Source of the DNA: Leptolyngbya sp. PCC 7375
Lineage (GTDB): Bacteria > Cyanobacteriota > Cyanobacteriia > Phormidesmidales > Phormidesmidaceae
Reading direction: 5' to 3'
Length of the DNA: 64,000 bases
Assembly (NCBI RefSeq): GCF_000316115.1
Contig: NZ_JH993795.1
Location: 191,555 to 255,554, forward strand
Both the position numbers and the translations under genes were made by a program. Below, in pieces: positions 28,301 through 37,362 of this stretch. Position 1 is the stretch's first letter, and each line of letters starts with the position of its first letter. The notes beneath the pieces are model-generated. The model was not told where the DNA came from. It did no database searches and worked only from the letters and a program-made list of their open reading frames with translations.

Positions 28301-29187
28301 TGCTTTGCTGGCTCAGCAATAGCACTACGAAGCTCTTCTTCATTCATCGTAGGTACCATGACAACATGTTGCTTAGAACAAATGAGTCTGTTTAAGGAAA
28401 TATTTTCTTGGGTTTCTTCAATGAAGTCACTCCGTAAGGTGATAACTACTGTAACGTAATTAGCAGAATTATTTGATGCAAAAAGTAAATTGTCAATGAA
28501 AGTATTACGATCACTAATATCTATGTGCGGTGAGTAAATTCTTTCAAACTGATCAACTAATATAATTAGTTGAGTAGATTGAATATCTGGTAAAGTTTCT
28601 ACAACATCTTGTAGAAAATCAAATTTGTCTGATACAGCAGACTCTCTCAAACCTTTTTCATAAGATCGCATTCTTTCAACCTCAGGAACACAATCATGCT
28701 GTGTTAAACGGGCTAATACTAGAGCTAACGACTTTAGTGGAGAATCTCCTGGAACTAAGACCACTACCAATATTTTCTCCTTGCTTGGTAGTGGCTGTCG
28801 CACAAGTTCTGGAATCAATCCAGCTCTTACTAAGGAAGATTTTCCACAGCCTGATGGCCCTAAAATAGTTAAAAATCTCGGGGCAGCATTATTTCGACCA
28901 GACTGATCGATCAAAATCTGAAATCTTTTTCGTAGTTCTTGTATTAGTACTTCTCGACCAAAATACAAATCTGCATCCTTCTCTCTAAATGCTGCTAGTT
29001 CCTTATAGGGATTAGGACCAACTTTTATCGAAGCCTCTTTTATAGAAGTCTCCCTTGTAGTAAATGTATCTTCTTGTTCTGTAGTTTGGTAGATAACAGT
29101 AACACAGTTATCATCACCAGAAATGAGTATATTCCTAAAGGAACTTCCTGTTATACCTATACTGCGATTATATATTGAATTCTTCAT
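25354..29187 (-). CDS. nSTAND1-type NTPase with C-terminal WD40 repeats
   Basis: The protein has 1277 residues. A short N-terminal beta segment with ISGDDNCVTVIY (about 22-33) precedes the NTPase. Then come NPYKELAAF and YFGRE, Walker A GPSGCGKSS (about 110-118), Walker B QLIILVDQFERIY (about 206-218), and a winged-helix part ending near ITHEALIREW. One membrane-like segment (ETILVIGIIITSTLASSTAI, about 533-552) leads into about a dozen WD40 repeats from about 650 to 1240. STAND NTPases oligomerise after ligand sensing; WD40 blades are the usual sensor. It lies 32 bp after a small gene with the same GDxN motif, on the same strand. An NLR-like immune or signalling role is inferred. Confidence 0.88.
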   Translation of the reverse strand: MKNSIYNRSIGITGSSFRNILISGDDNCVTVIYQTTEQEDTFTTRETSIKEASIKVGPNPYKELAAFREKDADLYFGREVLIQELRKRFQILIDQSGRNNAAPRFLTILGPSGCGKSSLVRAGLIPELVRQPLPSKEKILVVVLVPGDSPLKSLALVLARLTQHDCVPEVERMRSYEKGLRESAVSDKFDFLQDVVETLPDIQSTQLIILVDQFERIYSPHIDISDRNTFIDNLLFASNNSANYVTVVITLRSDFIEETQENISLNRLICSKQHVVMVPTMNEEELRSAIAEPAKQAGYPLDEAIIDLLVRDTEGRKGVLPLLQFTLTRIWQGLNKGISPIETYRKINGVGGALAGKAQEIYENLFTETERNIARRLFLGLVQFQVETEARYTRRWRRIEDLIASQDKSETVKQVIGLFSSPGARLITLFDYEGYETVEITHEALIREWGLLKEWIKQDKAFLAWKEKIHTRINEWQKHKYQEELLRGRALLEAKNWSSNRSNDLTKIEKKYIQASERNQSQVKRIRETILVIGIIITSTLASSTAISWRRAESRRITAEIENLVSSADSLFTSHKGLDNLLESIKAGKQLNKKMTWPSSFFSNIEYINQIQVLTELQKSIYGLVEINRLDGHHRFGVNSVAFSSDGKRVVSGDIYGLVQVWNSDGSPIKRLVKRNDHALNRVYDLKFYSDGKIISVHSNGEIRIWGNDYKLLKTMVHPNIWSISTMPDETLLISSGKDGSIYFWNRDGQRILTNQIISGTLVSVSPDGRTLAIANKNNSIDIWKVLSYDDFHIDIHKIQKPESALEDRGKSWKHEALIKSIHHSPVNGDRIVTAGQDGVIKIWNSFGVLLREAEEKHVGEVKDVKFSPDGNFIVSAGADNTIKIWNIEGELLKTFRGHTDSVNSLSFENDGRIIVSGSTDNTVRFWDFFGERGAIINIGDGKITKSDISFDGKYIAVIQEVKAGRLFEKSLKIIDLDGNILEELPQEIHQEIDKVRFSYNSSEIFLLTQDNSIILWNWQSKSKSLKVFNGHKVRISDIDFTTSLDEKQVFVSADEDGVIKIWDIAKEELIYTLLTRKQLTDISISSDGQMIATSNRNGFVDVWSIDGEHIASHQNHSDSVLSVDFSPNRQNLVSASRDSTIRIWNLDDKSQIVLKGHVMPVSVVKYEPLQGHFIASAGDDGTVKFWNINGELIQTLRRSTEYPINSLGFSNDTQKILISTGQDLITWSFNPLELNNFLKNGCMQLSGYLKVNPLVGSTDKKICDDLSNFDHPKPKM

Positions 29188-29219
29188 GACTTAGAGAATA
29201 TTTGCCAGTTTAATAGAAC

Positions 29220-29639
29220 TTACAGCGTTAAACCTACTAAGGGCAGTAGCTTATATCCATGATTTCCTAGCCATCCAGAAACTGCTTCTACATGAGGCCT
29301 TAGCTTATCAATGGCTTCGGTAAAACCAGAAAGATTCTCCAGATACACTAAACCAGTTTCAAGGATTGCCGCAATCATGCTTTTATCAGGTTTCGGGTTG
29401 CTAGCCTCTGTCGCAAGCTTTTGAGCAACACTAATAGTAATGGGATCATTGAAACTAGCCAAGATAATTTGCAGTGCTTTGATTTCTGCTTGGATATCAA
29501 CTGCTTTAGTCTGCGACAAAGAGTCTTGCTGAAGTGTAATGTTCACGGCATTGTTGTCGCCAGTAACAAAATGACTGTTAATAACATTTTGACTAACATG
29601 AATAGTTCGATTTGAATTTGAGAAATTATTTATGCCCAT
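29220..29639 (-). CDS. Small GDNN-motif protein, partner of the WD40 NTPase
   Basis: The protein has 139 residues from ATG 29639; ten more codons are open upstream but lack a site. The N-terminal 35 residues form short beta strands with the motif VTGDNNAVNITL (about 25-36). It resembles the N-terminus of the NTPase encoded just downstream. The rest is helical (IQAEIKALQIILASF; PKPDKSMIAAILETGLVYLE) and ends WLGNHGYKLLPLVGLTL, a hydrophobic tail. The beta motif may join it to the NTPase and the tail may act at a membrane, but both are inferences. It should be co-transcribed with the NTPase. I do not know an assigned function. Confidence 0.7.
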   Translation of the reverse strand: MGINNFSNSNRTIHVSQNVINSHFVTGDNNAVNITLQQDSLSQTKAVDIQAEIKALQIILASFNDPITISVAQKLATEASNPKPDKSMIAAILETGLVYLENLSGFTEAIDKLRPHVEAVSGWLGNHGYKLLPLVGLTL

Positions 29640-30067
29640 AGCCCTGAAAAAATAGACCACTCTGTGCAATGCATTGAAGTTCGCAACTCAGACTAAACGA
29701 AGGCGTTTTTGCAATCTCTACTATCTGTTATTGTCAGACAGCTGTTTACTATACTGATTGTGCTGAGCCTATTATTTTCCTTACTGATTAAACAGTTTCG
29801 TCTAATAGAGAAAAATAACGAACACACTAAGTATTTAAGAAGCCTAATATTTCTTGAATCGATGCTTCTTAAGTTTGATAAAGCAACATTTTTCATCTAA
29901 AAAACAGCACATTATATTTGTTCTGCCTAGCGTTTTATTAACTATAACAATGATTTCTTATCTGTTGTGTGCCATCTATTATTCCGGCAATATAGACCGA
30001 ATATAGAATATAAAGCCATGTTTTCAGGTACTAGCATACGAATATCACTTGTTTAATTGCCAGAGTA
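29640..30067. other. AT-rich intergenic region
   Basis: No gene is supported. Short frames on both strands (around 29693-29900) are AT-rich low-complexity translations. The leftward promoter of the two-gene NTPase module must lie near its left end. Confidence 0.45.
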
Positions 30068-30112
30068 ATAACTTATTAAGAGCAAGTTATTTAATTGCTC
30101 TTAATAAGTTAT
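30068..30112. terminator. 18-bp-stem hairpin, likely terminator
   Basis: ATAACTTATTAAGAGCAA (30068-30085) pairs perfectly with its complement (30095-30112) across 9 nt. CTTTTATC follows on the plus strand. It lies just after the stop of the leftward exported-protein gene and probably ends that transcript. Confidence 0.6.
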
Positions 30113-30139
30113 CTTTTATCAAAAAGAGTAATATTCTTC

Positions 30140-30676
30140 TCAATAATTTAGCGACTGGTAATTATTGCCAGGACTTACTCTCTTTCTAAAAGCACTTCGG
30201 TGTGCATAGCCGATATCTTCACATCTGCTGAGTCTACTACTATACCTAACTTCAAAAGCATAGTTTGGATCTACGCAGATCCCTGAGTCTCTTCCCCATC
30301 TTACCGCACTAGATTCACCATATATCAGAACATCTCCTTCATAATCAAGACCAAACGAAAGCAATTTACAGTCATCTTCTGTTCCTTGTGGTCCAATCTG
30401 CATCCATCCTTTCGAATACCAACTATTATTGGAATAATGAGCACGAGCCACATGGACTTGCTCACCTGTTCTGTTACAAATCTGTAAATTTGTTGGTATT
30501 CCCTGCTTGGGCTCACCATCATCATTGTTCCTTGATCTTCCTGGTCTACAACCAATAACTCCAAGGAAACATGCTTGTACTGGGGTAGGAAGCACCACAG
30601 CTTGTGTAACTAAGAGCGTAATTATTAGTAAGCTTACAGAGAAGAATGTAGGCTTCACTTTCTTGAATCTATTCAT
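30140..30676 (-). CDS. Exported DUF1036-like protein
   Basis: The protein has 178 residues, ATG 30676 with GGAGAG 5-6 nt upstream. A signal peptide (FFSVSLLIITLLVTQAVVLP, cleavage after VQA) sends it across the membrane. The mature part has ICNRTGEQVHVARAHY, WYSKGWMQIGPQ and a later CKLLSFGL segment, the pattern of DUF1036 domains, with several cysteines that may pair. DUF1036 proteins are periplasmic or secreted and of unknown function. It stands alone between hairpin and promoter region, with no clear partner. Confidence 0.7.
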   Translation of the reverse strand: MNRFKKVKPTFFSVSLLIITLLVTQAVVLPTPVQACFLGVIGCRPGRSRNNDDGEPKQGIPTNLQICNRTGEQVHVARAHYSNNSWYSKGWMQIGPQGTEDDCKLLSFGLDYEGDVLIYGESSAVRWGRDSGICVDPNYAFEVRYSSRLSRCEDIGYAHRSAFRKRVSPGNNYQSLNY

Positions 30677-30890
30677 TTGTTTCTCTCCTTGGCTACAATT
30701 TAGGTAAACAATGAGTAAAGAGTATGTTTAACTGAGCTTACAGAACGACTCGAATCCAACGTTTAGGTCAAACATACTCCATTTAGATATAGCGTTTCTC
30801 TATCCGGTGAGGTGCATACTGAAAGCTAAAAAGCTTATCAGCCAATGATTCTGGTGTACCCCATTTGAGTGGGAACCGCTATGTTAATTG
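30677..30890. other. Intergenic region upstream of the DUF1036 gene
   Basis: This contains the ribosome site and promoter region of the leftward DUF1036 gene. No gene or repeat is recognised. Confidence 0.4.
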
Positions 30891-31466
30891 AATTTGAATC
30901 TGACCCACTTCCTCACTCAAATCATCAAAAGTGCTTTCAAAAGTTTCGCAGTGGGTTTCCCCTACCTGACTACTGAGATTCTCAAAATGGTTAATTGCCT
31001 CATCTTGTAAGGCTTGAGTATCAGTTTGAAGTTGATCCACCAGCACAAAGGCCTAATAGGTGGAAGAATTCTGACTGGAATTGTTATTACTTCTTTGACG
31101 AGCGGTTTCTGTCCTTGCCCCCTGATACCAATGCCCACAAAACTAACTCCGCCATCGCCACCAGCTTGTCTGTAGCACGAGCTTGCTGTCGATATACTAC
31201 TGTTGTTTCCTGTCGAGATGATATCTTGCTGCAGATTAGCAGCCACAATATCGGTACACATGCTTGCAGCTATTAACCCGGCAACCAAATAGAAGCTATC
31301 TCATATACCAGGCCTTTGAAATTAAAGGCTTTCAGCATCTTGTCATGGTTCTATTTCATGACCGGGGTAATATCTCTGGGGTGAGAAATTCTTGAGCATT
31401 GGCAGAGCCATTCATAATTAAAAGTGTAATTGTTGTACCTAGGGTGGTTAGATAACGCATCTTCAT
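30891..31466 (-). pseudogene. Remnant of a second exported protein gene
   Basis: Reading leftward, MKMRYLTTLGTTITLLIMNG followed by SANAQ is a convincing signal peptide (ATG near 31466), but the frame stops after PEILPRS. A later frame from about 31288 gives AANLQQDIISTGNNSSIST and CYRQAGGDGGVSFVGIGIRG, then loses sense. Separate short pieces on one strand, with an export signal first, indicate a decayed gene. The limits are approximate. Function is unknown. Confidence 0.45.
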
Positions 31467-31584
31467 CTTGACCTCGAAATGATGAATAAACTGAGAGAGT
31501 TAACGTGTTTGAAGCTCATCTATTTGCTTCTATTTATGAGTCAGTGCTATCAAAATTAACTGATTCAGTTTTCTGACTTTTTAG

Positions 31585-33340
31585 GGGTAACTCTTTAAGC
31601 CGGGAAACGAGCAGGTCTTAGAGAGCGTATAAATAAGCACATTGAATTGCGATGGCCCAAAAAATAGCTCTGCAGCAATGCTCAGAGCCGTGTATCGTGT
31701 CCGATGCAAAACAAAATCGGGAACGATGAGTCTTACTATACGAGAGCGCAGCCAAAAAGTGGCTGGTTATATCAAAACGGAAACACATCTGGGCATCGAG
31801 TCGATAGCGTCGGCGCTTGGCATCAGTAAAAGCAGTGTGCACCGTCATCAGCAGGGGATAGAGCGTCGCAACCAGTATGCAGAATCGGACCTGTGGGAAA
31901 CCGCGAGTGGGTCAGCTTGGCTAAACGTCTGGTGCTAGGTGTGCTCTACCACTTTGGCATAAAGCACGGTATCGGAGCCGAGAGCCTATGCGAGTTTTTT
32001 AAGTCGGTTCATTTAGAGACCCATGTGGGTGTTTCAGCCAATGCCCTGCGTCAATTGAAACACCGTGTTGAAGACGTCATTGTCACCTACGAAGTCTCTC
32101 AATCTGAGCAATGTCAACCTCTCAACAAACTCGGCATCTGCCTCGGGGGAGATGAAACCTTTTTGGACTGCCGATCCTGGTGCTGGTGGAATTGGCGAGT
32201 GGGTTTATCTTTACAGAAGTTGAATGTGAGAATCGTCAGTATGAAACCTGGTGTCACCAGCTAGAGCAGTGGTGGCATCCGTCCGACTGGGAATGCCACT
32301 TTATGGTCAGTGATGGGGCTCGTGCGTTAGTGAAACTTGCCATCGCTGGTCTGGGCACCGTCAGTGTGGCCGATTTGTTCCATGGAATGCGAGCCTTAGC
32401 TCGTCCTATCGGGAGTGCATTGGGACGTCAACTGGCTCAGGTTAGAAAAACAACTCGACACCCTCCAACAGCAAGTGAACCAAACCAAACCCAAGGTCAA
32501 ACAACAAACTTTGTGTGTCCAGCTAGAGACGCTGACGCAGCAATATCAACAGCTTGAACAAGATCAGTTTACCTATCATCGCGCCTTGGCCGATATTAGC
32601 CAATCGGTTCATCCTTTCACCCTGGATACCGCTCAATGGCAACTGTTTGACGACTTAACAACCCAGTTAGCGGCTCCGTTGACGACCCTGACTCACCTAG
32701 CAAAGCTCTATGGAGGGGATAAGGCGCAACACGCGATTGACACCTTTGAAGCTCAGATTCCTCAGTTCGCCAACGGGATTCATGCCTGGTGGCAGTGGGT
32801 GATGCAGGCCTTAGCCACTGAAACTCAGGAGATTGACACTCAAAATTGGGTTCTCACTGCCTTGTTGCCCTGGGTGTATTGGACTCAACAGACTGATAAA
32901 ACCCGCAAACCTCATCTCAAAGCACGCTATCAACAAGCCACCAGTGATGCCTATGATCAGCTCATGGCAGATGCCATGACCCTAAAGCTAGACGACACTC
33001 AACGGCAATACTGGGTCCATTGGTGCCAGTGGATGTGTGCCAAGTATCAACGCACCTCCTCGGCGGTCGAGGGGCGTAATGGCTATCTATCGTCAACGTC
33101 ATCAGGCCAATCGTGGCTTTTCGGCACAGTCCTTGAAGGTGCTCACCATTATTCACAATTTTGACCTTAAACGTCCCGATGGCACGACCGCTGCTCAAAG
33201 ACTCTTTGGACACCCATTTCCAGACCTATTTGAATGGATCCTCAGTACTATTAATGAGCTACCCATGCCTAGACGGTCATCTAAAGCACATCAGACAAAC
33301 CCCTTACACGTAGAGCTTTTCCCGGCTTAAGTTGTTACCC
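31585..33340. mobile_element. Insertion sequence with DUF6399-like transposase and 26-bp imperfect ends
   Basis: The left end reads GGGTAACTCTTTAAGCCGGG (from 31585) and the right end, read inward from 33340, GGGTAACAACTTAAGCCGGG. The ends match at 17 of 20 positions and extend into GAAA. The 1756-bp element holds one broken plus-strand transposase. No convincing target duplication is seen. Confidence 0.78.
31726..33330 (+). pseudogene. DUF6399-like transposase, multiply frameshifted
   Basis: Five overlapping plus-strand frames make one protein. The order is an N-terminal HTH (ETHLGIESIASALGISKSSV), then HFGIKHGIGAESLCEFFKSV, then GGDETFLD, then GDARAL-like MVSDGARALV. A long Q-rich helical part follows (EKQLDTLQQQVNQTKPKVKQ), and finally TSSAVEGRNGYL and HQANRGFS with IIHNFDLKRPDGTTAAQRLF. 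The last blocks are the signature of DUF6399 transposase-like proteins common in cyanobacteria. At least four frameshifts are needed, so it is inactive. D in GGDETF, D in VSDGAR and E in AVEGRN are a plausible DDE triad. Confidence 0.78.
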
Positions 33341-33553
33341 GCTCACAACTCAGAACCGGCAGCACAATTTTAGAGATTCACAAGCCATATCTCATCAGTC
33401 TCATAAAAATCTCCCCGCTGCTCTAAATGAAATCCTCCCAATAGTACCGCAATCCAGATCTCTATCAACGGCATTCGCAACTGCTGCTGAAGTTCGGCTC
33501 TTGGCCATTTTTGGTGATCGCGCTACCTTACCTTGAGCCATTGCCCCAGCAGG
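33341..33553. other. Intergenic spacer between IS remnants
   Basis: No gene, repeat or promoter is recognised here. Confidence 0.4.
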
Positions 33554-33931
33554 CTATCTATTCGTCAAAATTAGTCGCTTGGCTAATAGCTCTAGCCCGG
33601 CGCGCCCAAACATTTGGCGTTTGAGCATTTTCAATCGATTATTTTGGCCTTCAACCGGTCCATTACTGACGTCTAAAGACATGCCTGCTTTGACGGCATC
33701 ATAATCTTCGTTCAAGCCCTTAGCAAAACTCTGAAACGCTTTTATTGTGCTACTCTCCGCTTTTTTCAGCCAGGTATCTAGCTGCTTGGGAAGCTGCTGT
33801 CGGACAAGATCTATAAAATCCTGAGCGAGCCGAATCGTCTCCGAGAGTTCAGATCGCTGAGTGAGGCGTTCCAAGAGCGTTTTTTGCTTATCTGTTAAGG
33901 CCTTTGAGTAGTAATGGAACAGAAAGTAACG
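33554..33931 (-). pseudogene. ISL3-family transposase C-terminal remnant
   Basis: The frame from about 33931 (RYFLFHYYSK) to the stop at 33554 has SNGPVEGQNNRLKMLKRQMF and GRAGLELLAKRL. This is the conserved C-terminal E-containing region of ISL3 transposases. The first two thirds of the protein are missing and the stretch before it opens at a stop. It is a fragment with no visible terminal repeats. Confidence 0.8.
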
Positions 33932-34257
33932 CTAAGGCTGAAATCATTGATACATAAAGGCTTCATTGATAGTGCGTTTGAACTATTACTGAACTATTTT
34001 TTTGTACCAGTTAATGCTTACCCTAATTGGTACAGAAAAACATAACGATATACCAAGGGTTTCAGCCTCCTTCAGCCAGGTAGGTTTAATTGGTACAGAA
34101 ATGGGAGCTGCTTAGCGTAGGTTTCTGGTCCGATGATACTGAAACCCCTATATCAAAATTATTGTGAGAGGGGTTTAGATACTTAAAAAGTAGTTAAATA
34201 CGTACAATATTCTCTGCTTTTAGGCGAAAATAATAGTGGTTGAGAAGGTGACTGGCC
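33932..34257. repeat. Intergenic region with short GGTACAGAAA repeats
   Basis: TAATTGGTACAGAAA occurs at about 34034 and 34089 in the same direction. TTTTTGTACCAGTTA at about 33998 is its near complement. These may be leftover IS ends or regulatory sites for the following membrane/pentapeptide gene. No gene is seen. Confidence 0.35.
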
Positions 34258-34869
34258 ATGCTCTTTAGTTGGAAGCATAAATCAGACCTTAAAGACATGC
34301 AGCAAAAGCATACTGAGCGAGTAGCGTATGAGCTTTATGAAAACCGAACGTTCTTGGATAGACAAGGCAATCAACAACAAGATTGGAAGACTGCAGAGAG
34401 GATAGTGCAGAATGATCTGAGGACTACTCTTTTTGCGATCAATCGTCCTCTTATTAAGTTAGAGAAGTATTTAGTTGAGCCTTTTAATAAATACTTGAGG
34501 CAGTCGGCTATCTTTGATGTTGTTGAAAGGATAAGTCCTGCAATAGAAGCAATTGGCATATTATTAATTCCAGTGGTTTTATATTTGGCATCACAAGCCT
34601 ATGAAAATCAGAGAGAATCTCAGGAAATTGAGCGATTACAGCAAACTTCCATTCAAAATCATCTAAGTCAGTTGTCTGATATTTTGTTGAATGTCGAAGG
34701 AGATTTACGATCGGAGAACAATCAACCTATACGTACGGTTGCAACTGCTACGACGTTAACACTATTAAGAGATCCAAATCTCAATAGTCAGCGCAAAGGA
34801 CAAGTCATTGAGTCTTTATATCAAATGAACTTTGTGGGGAGTGGGCCAGGTATAGAAGACCCTGTAATC
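34258..34869 (+). pseudogene. Membrane-anchored pentapeptide-repeat protein, N-terminal part (split by IS4-type element)
   Basis: About 204 residues precede the IS. A cytosolic helical part is followed by one membrane helix (AIGILLIPVVLYLASQAY, about 99-116) and a coiled coil, then LRSENNQPIRTVATATTLTLLR leading to DPVI. The frame continues beyond the element as SLDSADLSRADLSYRDL at 36193, into pentapeptide repeats. Removing the element and one copy of its 10-bp target duplication joins the two parts in frame as DPVISLDSADLS. Similar TM-plus-pentapeptide proteins are common in cyanobacteria; their role is unknown. Confidence 0.85.
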
Positions 34870-36182
34870 CTGACTGACTGACACATCTCAGATGCCCCCA
34901 TTAATATCTCAAGTCCGACATCGTATTGACCGAATACGGGAAAACCAAATCAGGTCATAGTAACGTTGCTCAGCCTTGTTGGACGCAAAACAAGGGTCTG
35001 GGTCTTTGGGCAATAAGGGGACTGGTTTCAGAAGAGTCCGACCTTTGTGAACGACTCCCTTGAGCCACCGTAAGCCAATTTTGAGATAGCTGAGCCCTCG
35101 TCTCCAATGGGTATCCACCTGTTGACGTAAGCCTTCACACTGCACCGCCATGCCTTGAGTGGTGCCGTATAACAAGGCAATGGCGGCCACCAAATAGAGA
35201 CGCTCTAGAGCTTGAGCGGATCGAATGCGAGAGTCTTCGAGTTCAAAGGCTCCTGATTTGCTATCTAAAAACAACTCCTCAACCCGAAACCGCAAGGCAT
35301 ATTGCCACAACGTTTGTAGACTCGGTGATTCATCCGTAATCACCGCCCAGGATTCCTTCGTCCCTCGCACGGTTGCCAAGACTAAATTACATCGATGCTC
35401 ACCATCTTGCCAGAGCCCCACGTTCTCATAGAGAGTGGCTTCTCCTTTGGGAGGCCACAGCGCTTGTACTTCAATGGGATGACGGCATGGGCCGTGGAGA
35501 TGAACATCACACGCAATGCGCAAACAATAGTGCCAACCACTCGCTTGCAACCAACTCATGAGGTCATGGTTGGCAAACCCTCGGTCAGCTAACAACATCG
35601 TGTTGGGATGCCGACGCAACAGCCAACGGGCACGCCGTAACAAGGGTCGATATTCATCGAACGCAACCATGGCACTTTCATGCTCTAATACCCGCCATAG
35701 AAGTGGTACCGCTCGTCCACAACACACAACCGACAGGTGAATCATACAATAGCGATTCCACAGCATGGTCGTATCCAATGCTAGATAGAGTCGATGAGCC
35801 CGCCAGTTGGTGAGCGCTAACAACACCAGCGGCAGATACAACCCCTTGACATCAATGAATCGGTTGATGAAAAGCGATGCCACCGACGTTCAAAGCTCTG
35901 GGCCTGAGTCGCCCGACTGGGGACGTAGGGTTCCCAAGCGGGGAGGCTGAGTTGGCCACTACAGATCAGGGCACTGACCATCCAAGCCAGTGTTTTCAGA
36001 TGCCGGAGGTCTTTGTAACGGCTATGTTGACGCAGGAAGGGCAACAATTGATCATACAGTTGGTAGAGGCTGACATGCATATCACGCTGATGGTTTGGTA
36101 TCTTCAGCTTTGCATGCCCTCTGCCCATTTCCTTGTCGATCCTTATGGATTCTGGGTTACAGGATTTGTGTCAGGCAGTCAG
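34870..36182. mobile_element. IS4-type insertion sequence with 10-bp target duplication
   Basis: The 1313-bp element is flanked by CCCTGTAATC on both sides (34860-34869 and 36183-36192). Its ends are CTGACTGACTGACACA and, read inward from the right, CTGACTGCCTGACACA. It carries one minus-strand transposase in two frames and interrupts a pentapeptide-repeat gene. Confidence 0.92.
34909..36128 (-). pseudogene. IS4-family transposase in two frames
   Basis: The upstream frame (35817-36128) and the downstream frame (34909-35883) together give about 400 residues. Residues of the DDE core are seen: D in LALDTTMLW, D in LLADRGFANHD, and the E in FRVEELFLDSKSGAFEL, an IS4-type YREL-like region. A -1 step at the TTTT in CGCTTTTCATCAACC joins SFERRWHRF to INRFIDVKG. 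It may be a point deletion or a programmed slip. Without rescue, the main frame starting at MASLFINR lacks the N-terminal DNA-binding part. Confidence 0.8.
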
Positions 36183-36192
36183 CCCTGTAATC

Positions 36193-37020
36193 TCTCTTGA
36201 TAGTGCCGACCTCAGCAGGGCCGACCTCAGTTATCGTGATCTTAGCGGTGTCGACCTTCGTGGTGCCATACTCTACGATGCCGACCTTCGTGGTACTAAC
36301 CTCGGTCGTGCGAAATTTTACTATGCTGAACTCGGTGGTGCCGACCTTCGTGGTGCCGGACTTTATGGTGCAGATTTTTCTGATGAAGAAGATATCGAGA
36401 CCAGGTGCCGCGGTACCGATCTTAGAGAAGTTAATTTTCTTGGTGCCAGTTTTTATGGTACAGATTTTTCCGATGTAAGGAATAGGACGGCGAATCCCTG
36501 CAGTGTCAATCTCAGAGGAGCTGACCTTCGTGGTGCCAAACTTTATAACGCAGACCTCAATAGAGCTGACCTCCGTAAAGCCGATCTTCGCTATGTCTAT
36601 GGCTTTGATGAAGGTGATGTGGTCAACTTGAGCGGTGCTGATCTTAGAGGGGCTAAGCTTTTCGATGCAGACCTTCGTGGGGCTAAGCTCAGTAAGGCAG
36701 ACCTTCGTGGGGCTGATTTCAGCTATGGCTTTTTCAACAGTGTCTCCTCCAATATCAATAGAATTTTCTCAAAGCCTATATACCTCCAGGTTCAGTTTCT
36801 TGGGGGTACCAAACTCATTGGTGCTGACCTCAGCGGTGCTATGTTCCAGTGGGCTGATCTTGGTGATGCTAATCTTAATGGTGCCATTCTCTCTCGAACC
36901 GACTTTAGTATGGCTGATCTAAGCGATGCCTATCTCAGTGAAGATCAGCTTCAAAATAGTTTTCTTTGTCATACTAAGCTCCCCAAGGGGTTTACCACTG
37001 ATCCAAATCGAAACTGTTAG
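36193..37020 (+). pseudogene. Pentapeptide-repeat part of the split membrane protein
   Basis: About 275 residues, mostly A(D/N)Lxx repeats (ADLSRADLSYRDLSGVDLRG and onward), which fold as a right-handed square beta-helix. The 20 residues before this (MSILMDSGLQDLCQ...) in the same frame come from the IS4-type end, so the ATG at 36133 is not native. It ends with SEDQLQNSFLCHTKLPKG, a typical C-terminal cap of cyanobacterial pentapeptide proteins. A truncated soluble repeat domain might still be made from the element-derived start, but there is no clear ribosome site. Confidence 0.85.
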
Positions 37021-37362
37021 GCTTTTACTTCATCTCCAATGGCTCCTAATTGGGCTAATACTAGGGAAGCTGTCACCCACCGCCATTTAGTCTGAAAGAC
37101 ATGACAAATGGCCGGACTCATCAGCTAAGCTTATCGTTGTAAATGAGGGAAATTAACTACTTGGACTGAAATTGGACTACTTTTCCAAAAATGTGTCGCT
37201 GATGAAATTCTTTGGTCGAGAATTGAGGGCTATAATCCCGATGCTGCGGTTGAGTAGTTGCGCTGATCGCAACTCTCAAGGCACTTTTAGGGCATGAGTA
37301 ATGCTTATCAGTGGGGCGGATTATCGTGAGATGATGCGCCTAGCTAACAGTTTTGCCCCTAG
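37021..37362. other. Intergenic region between convergent genes
   Basis: The two flanking genes end here. I see no gene. GTTGAGTAGTTGC near 37249 is similar to the arm of the hairpin at 4853, but without its partner arm. Confidence 0.4.

Noticed and set aside
29693..29900. Small genes on both strands
   Set aside because: The two frames mirror each other in AT-rich DNA, with no ribosome sites or recognisable features.
33616..33931. Functional ISL3 transposase
   Set aside because: Only the C-terminal third remains and no terminal repeats were found.
34860..36192. Iteron copies flanking the IS4-type element
   Set aside because: TGTAATC here is part of the 10-bp target duplication and encodes PVI in the pentapeptide gene.
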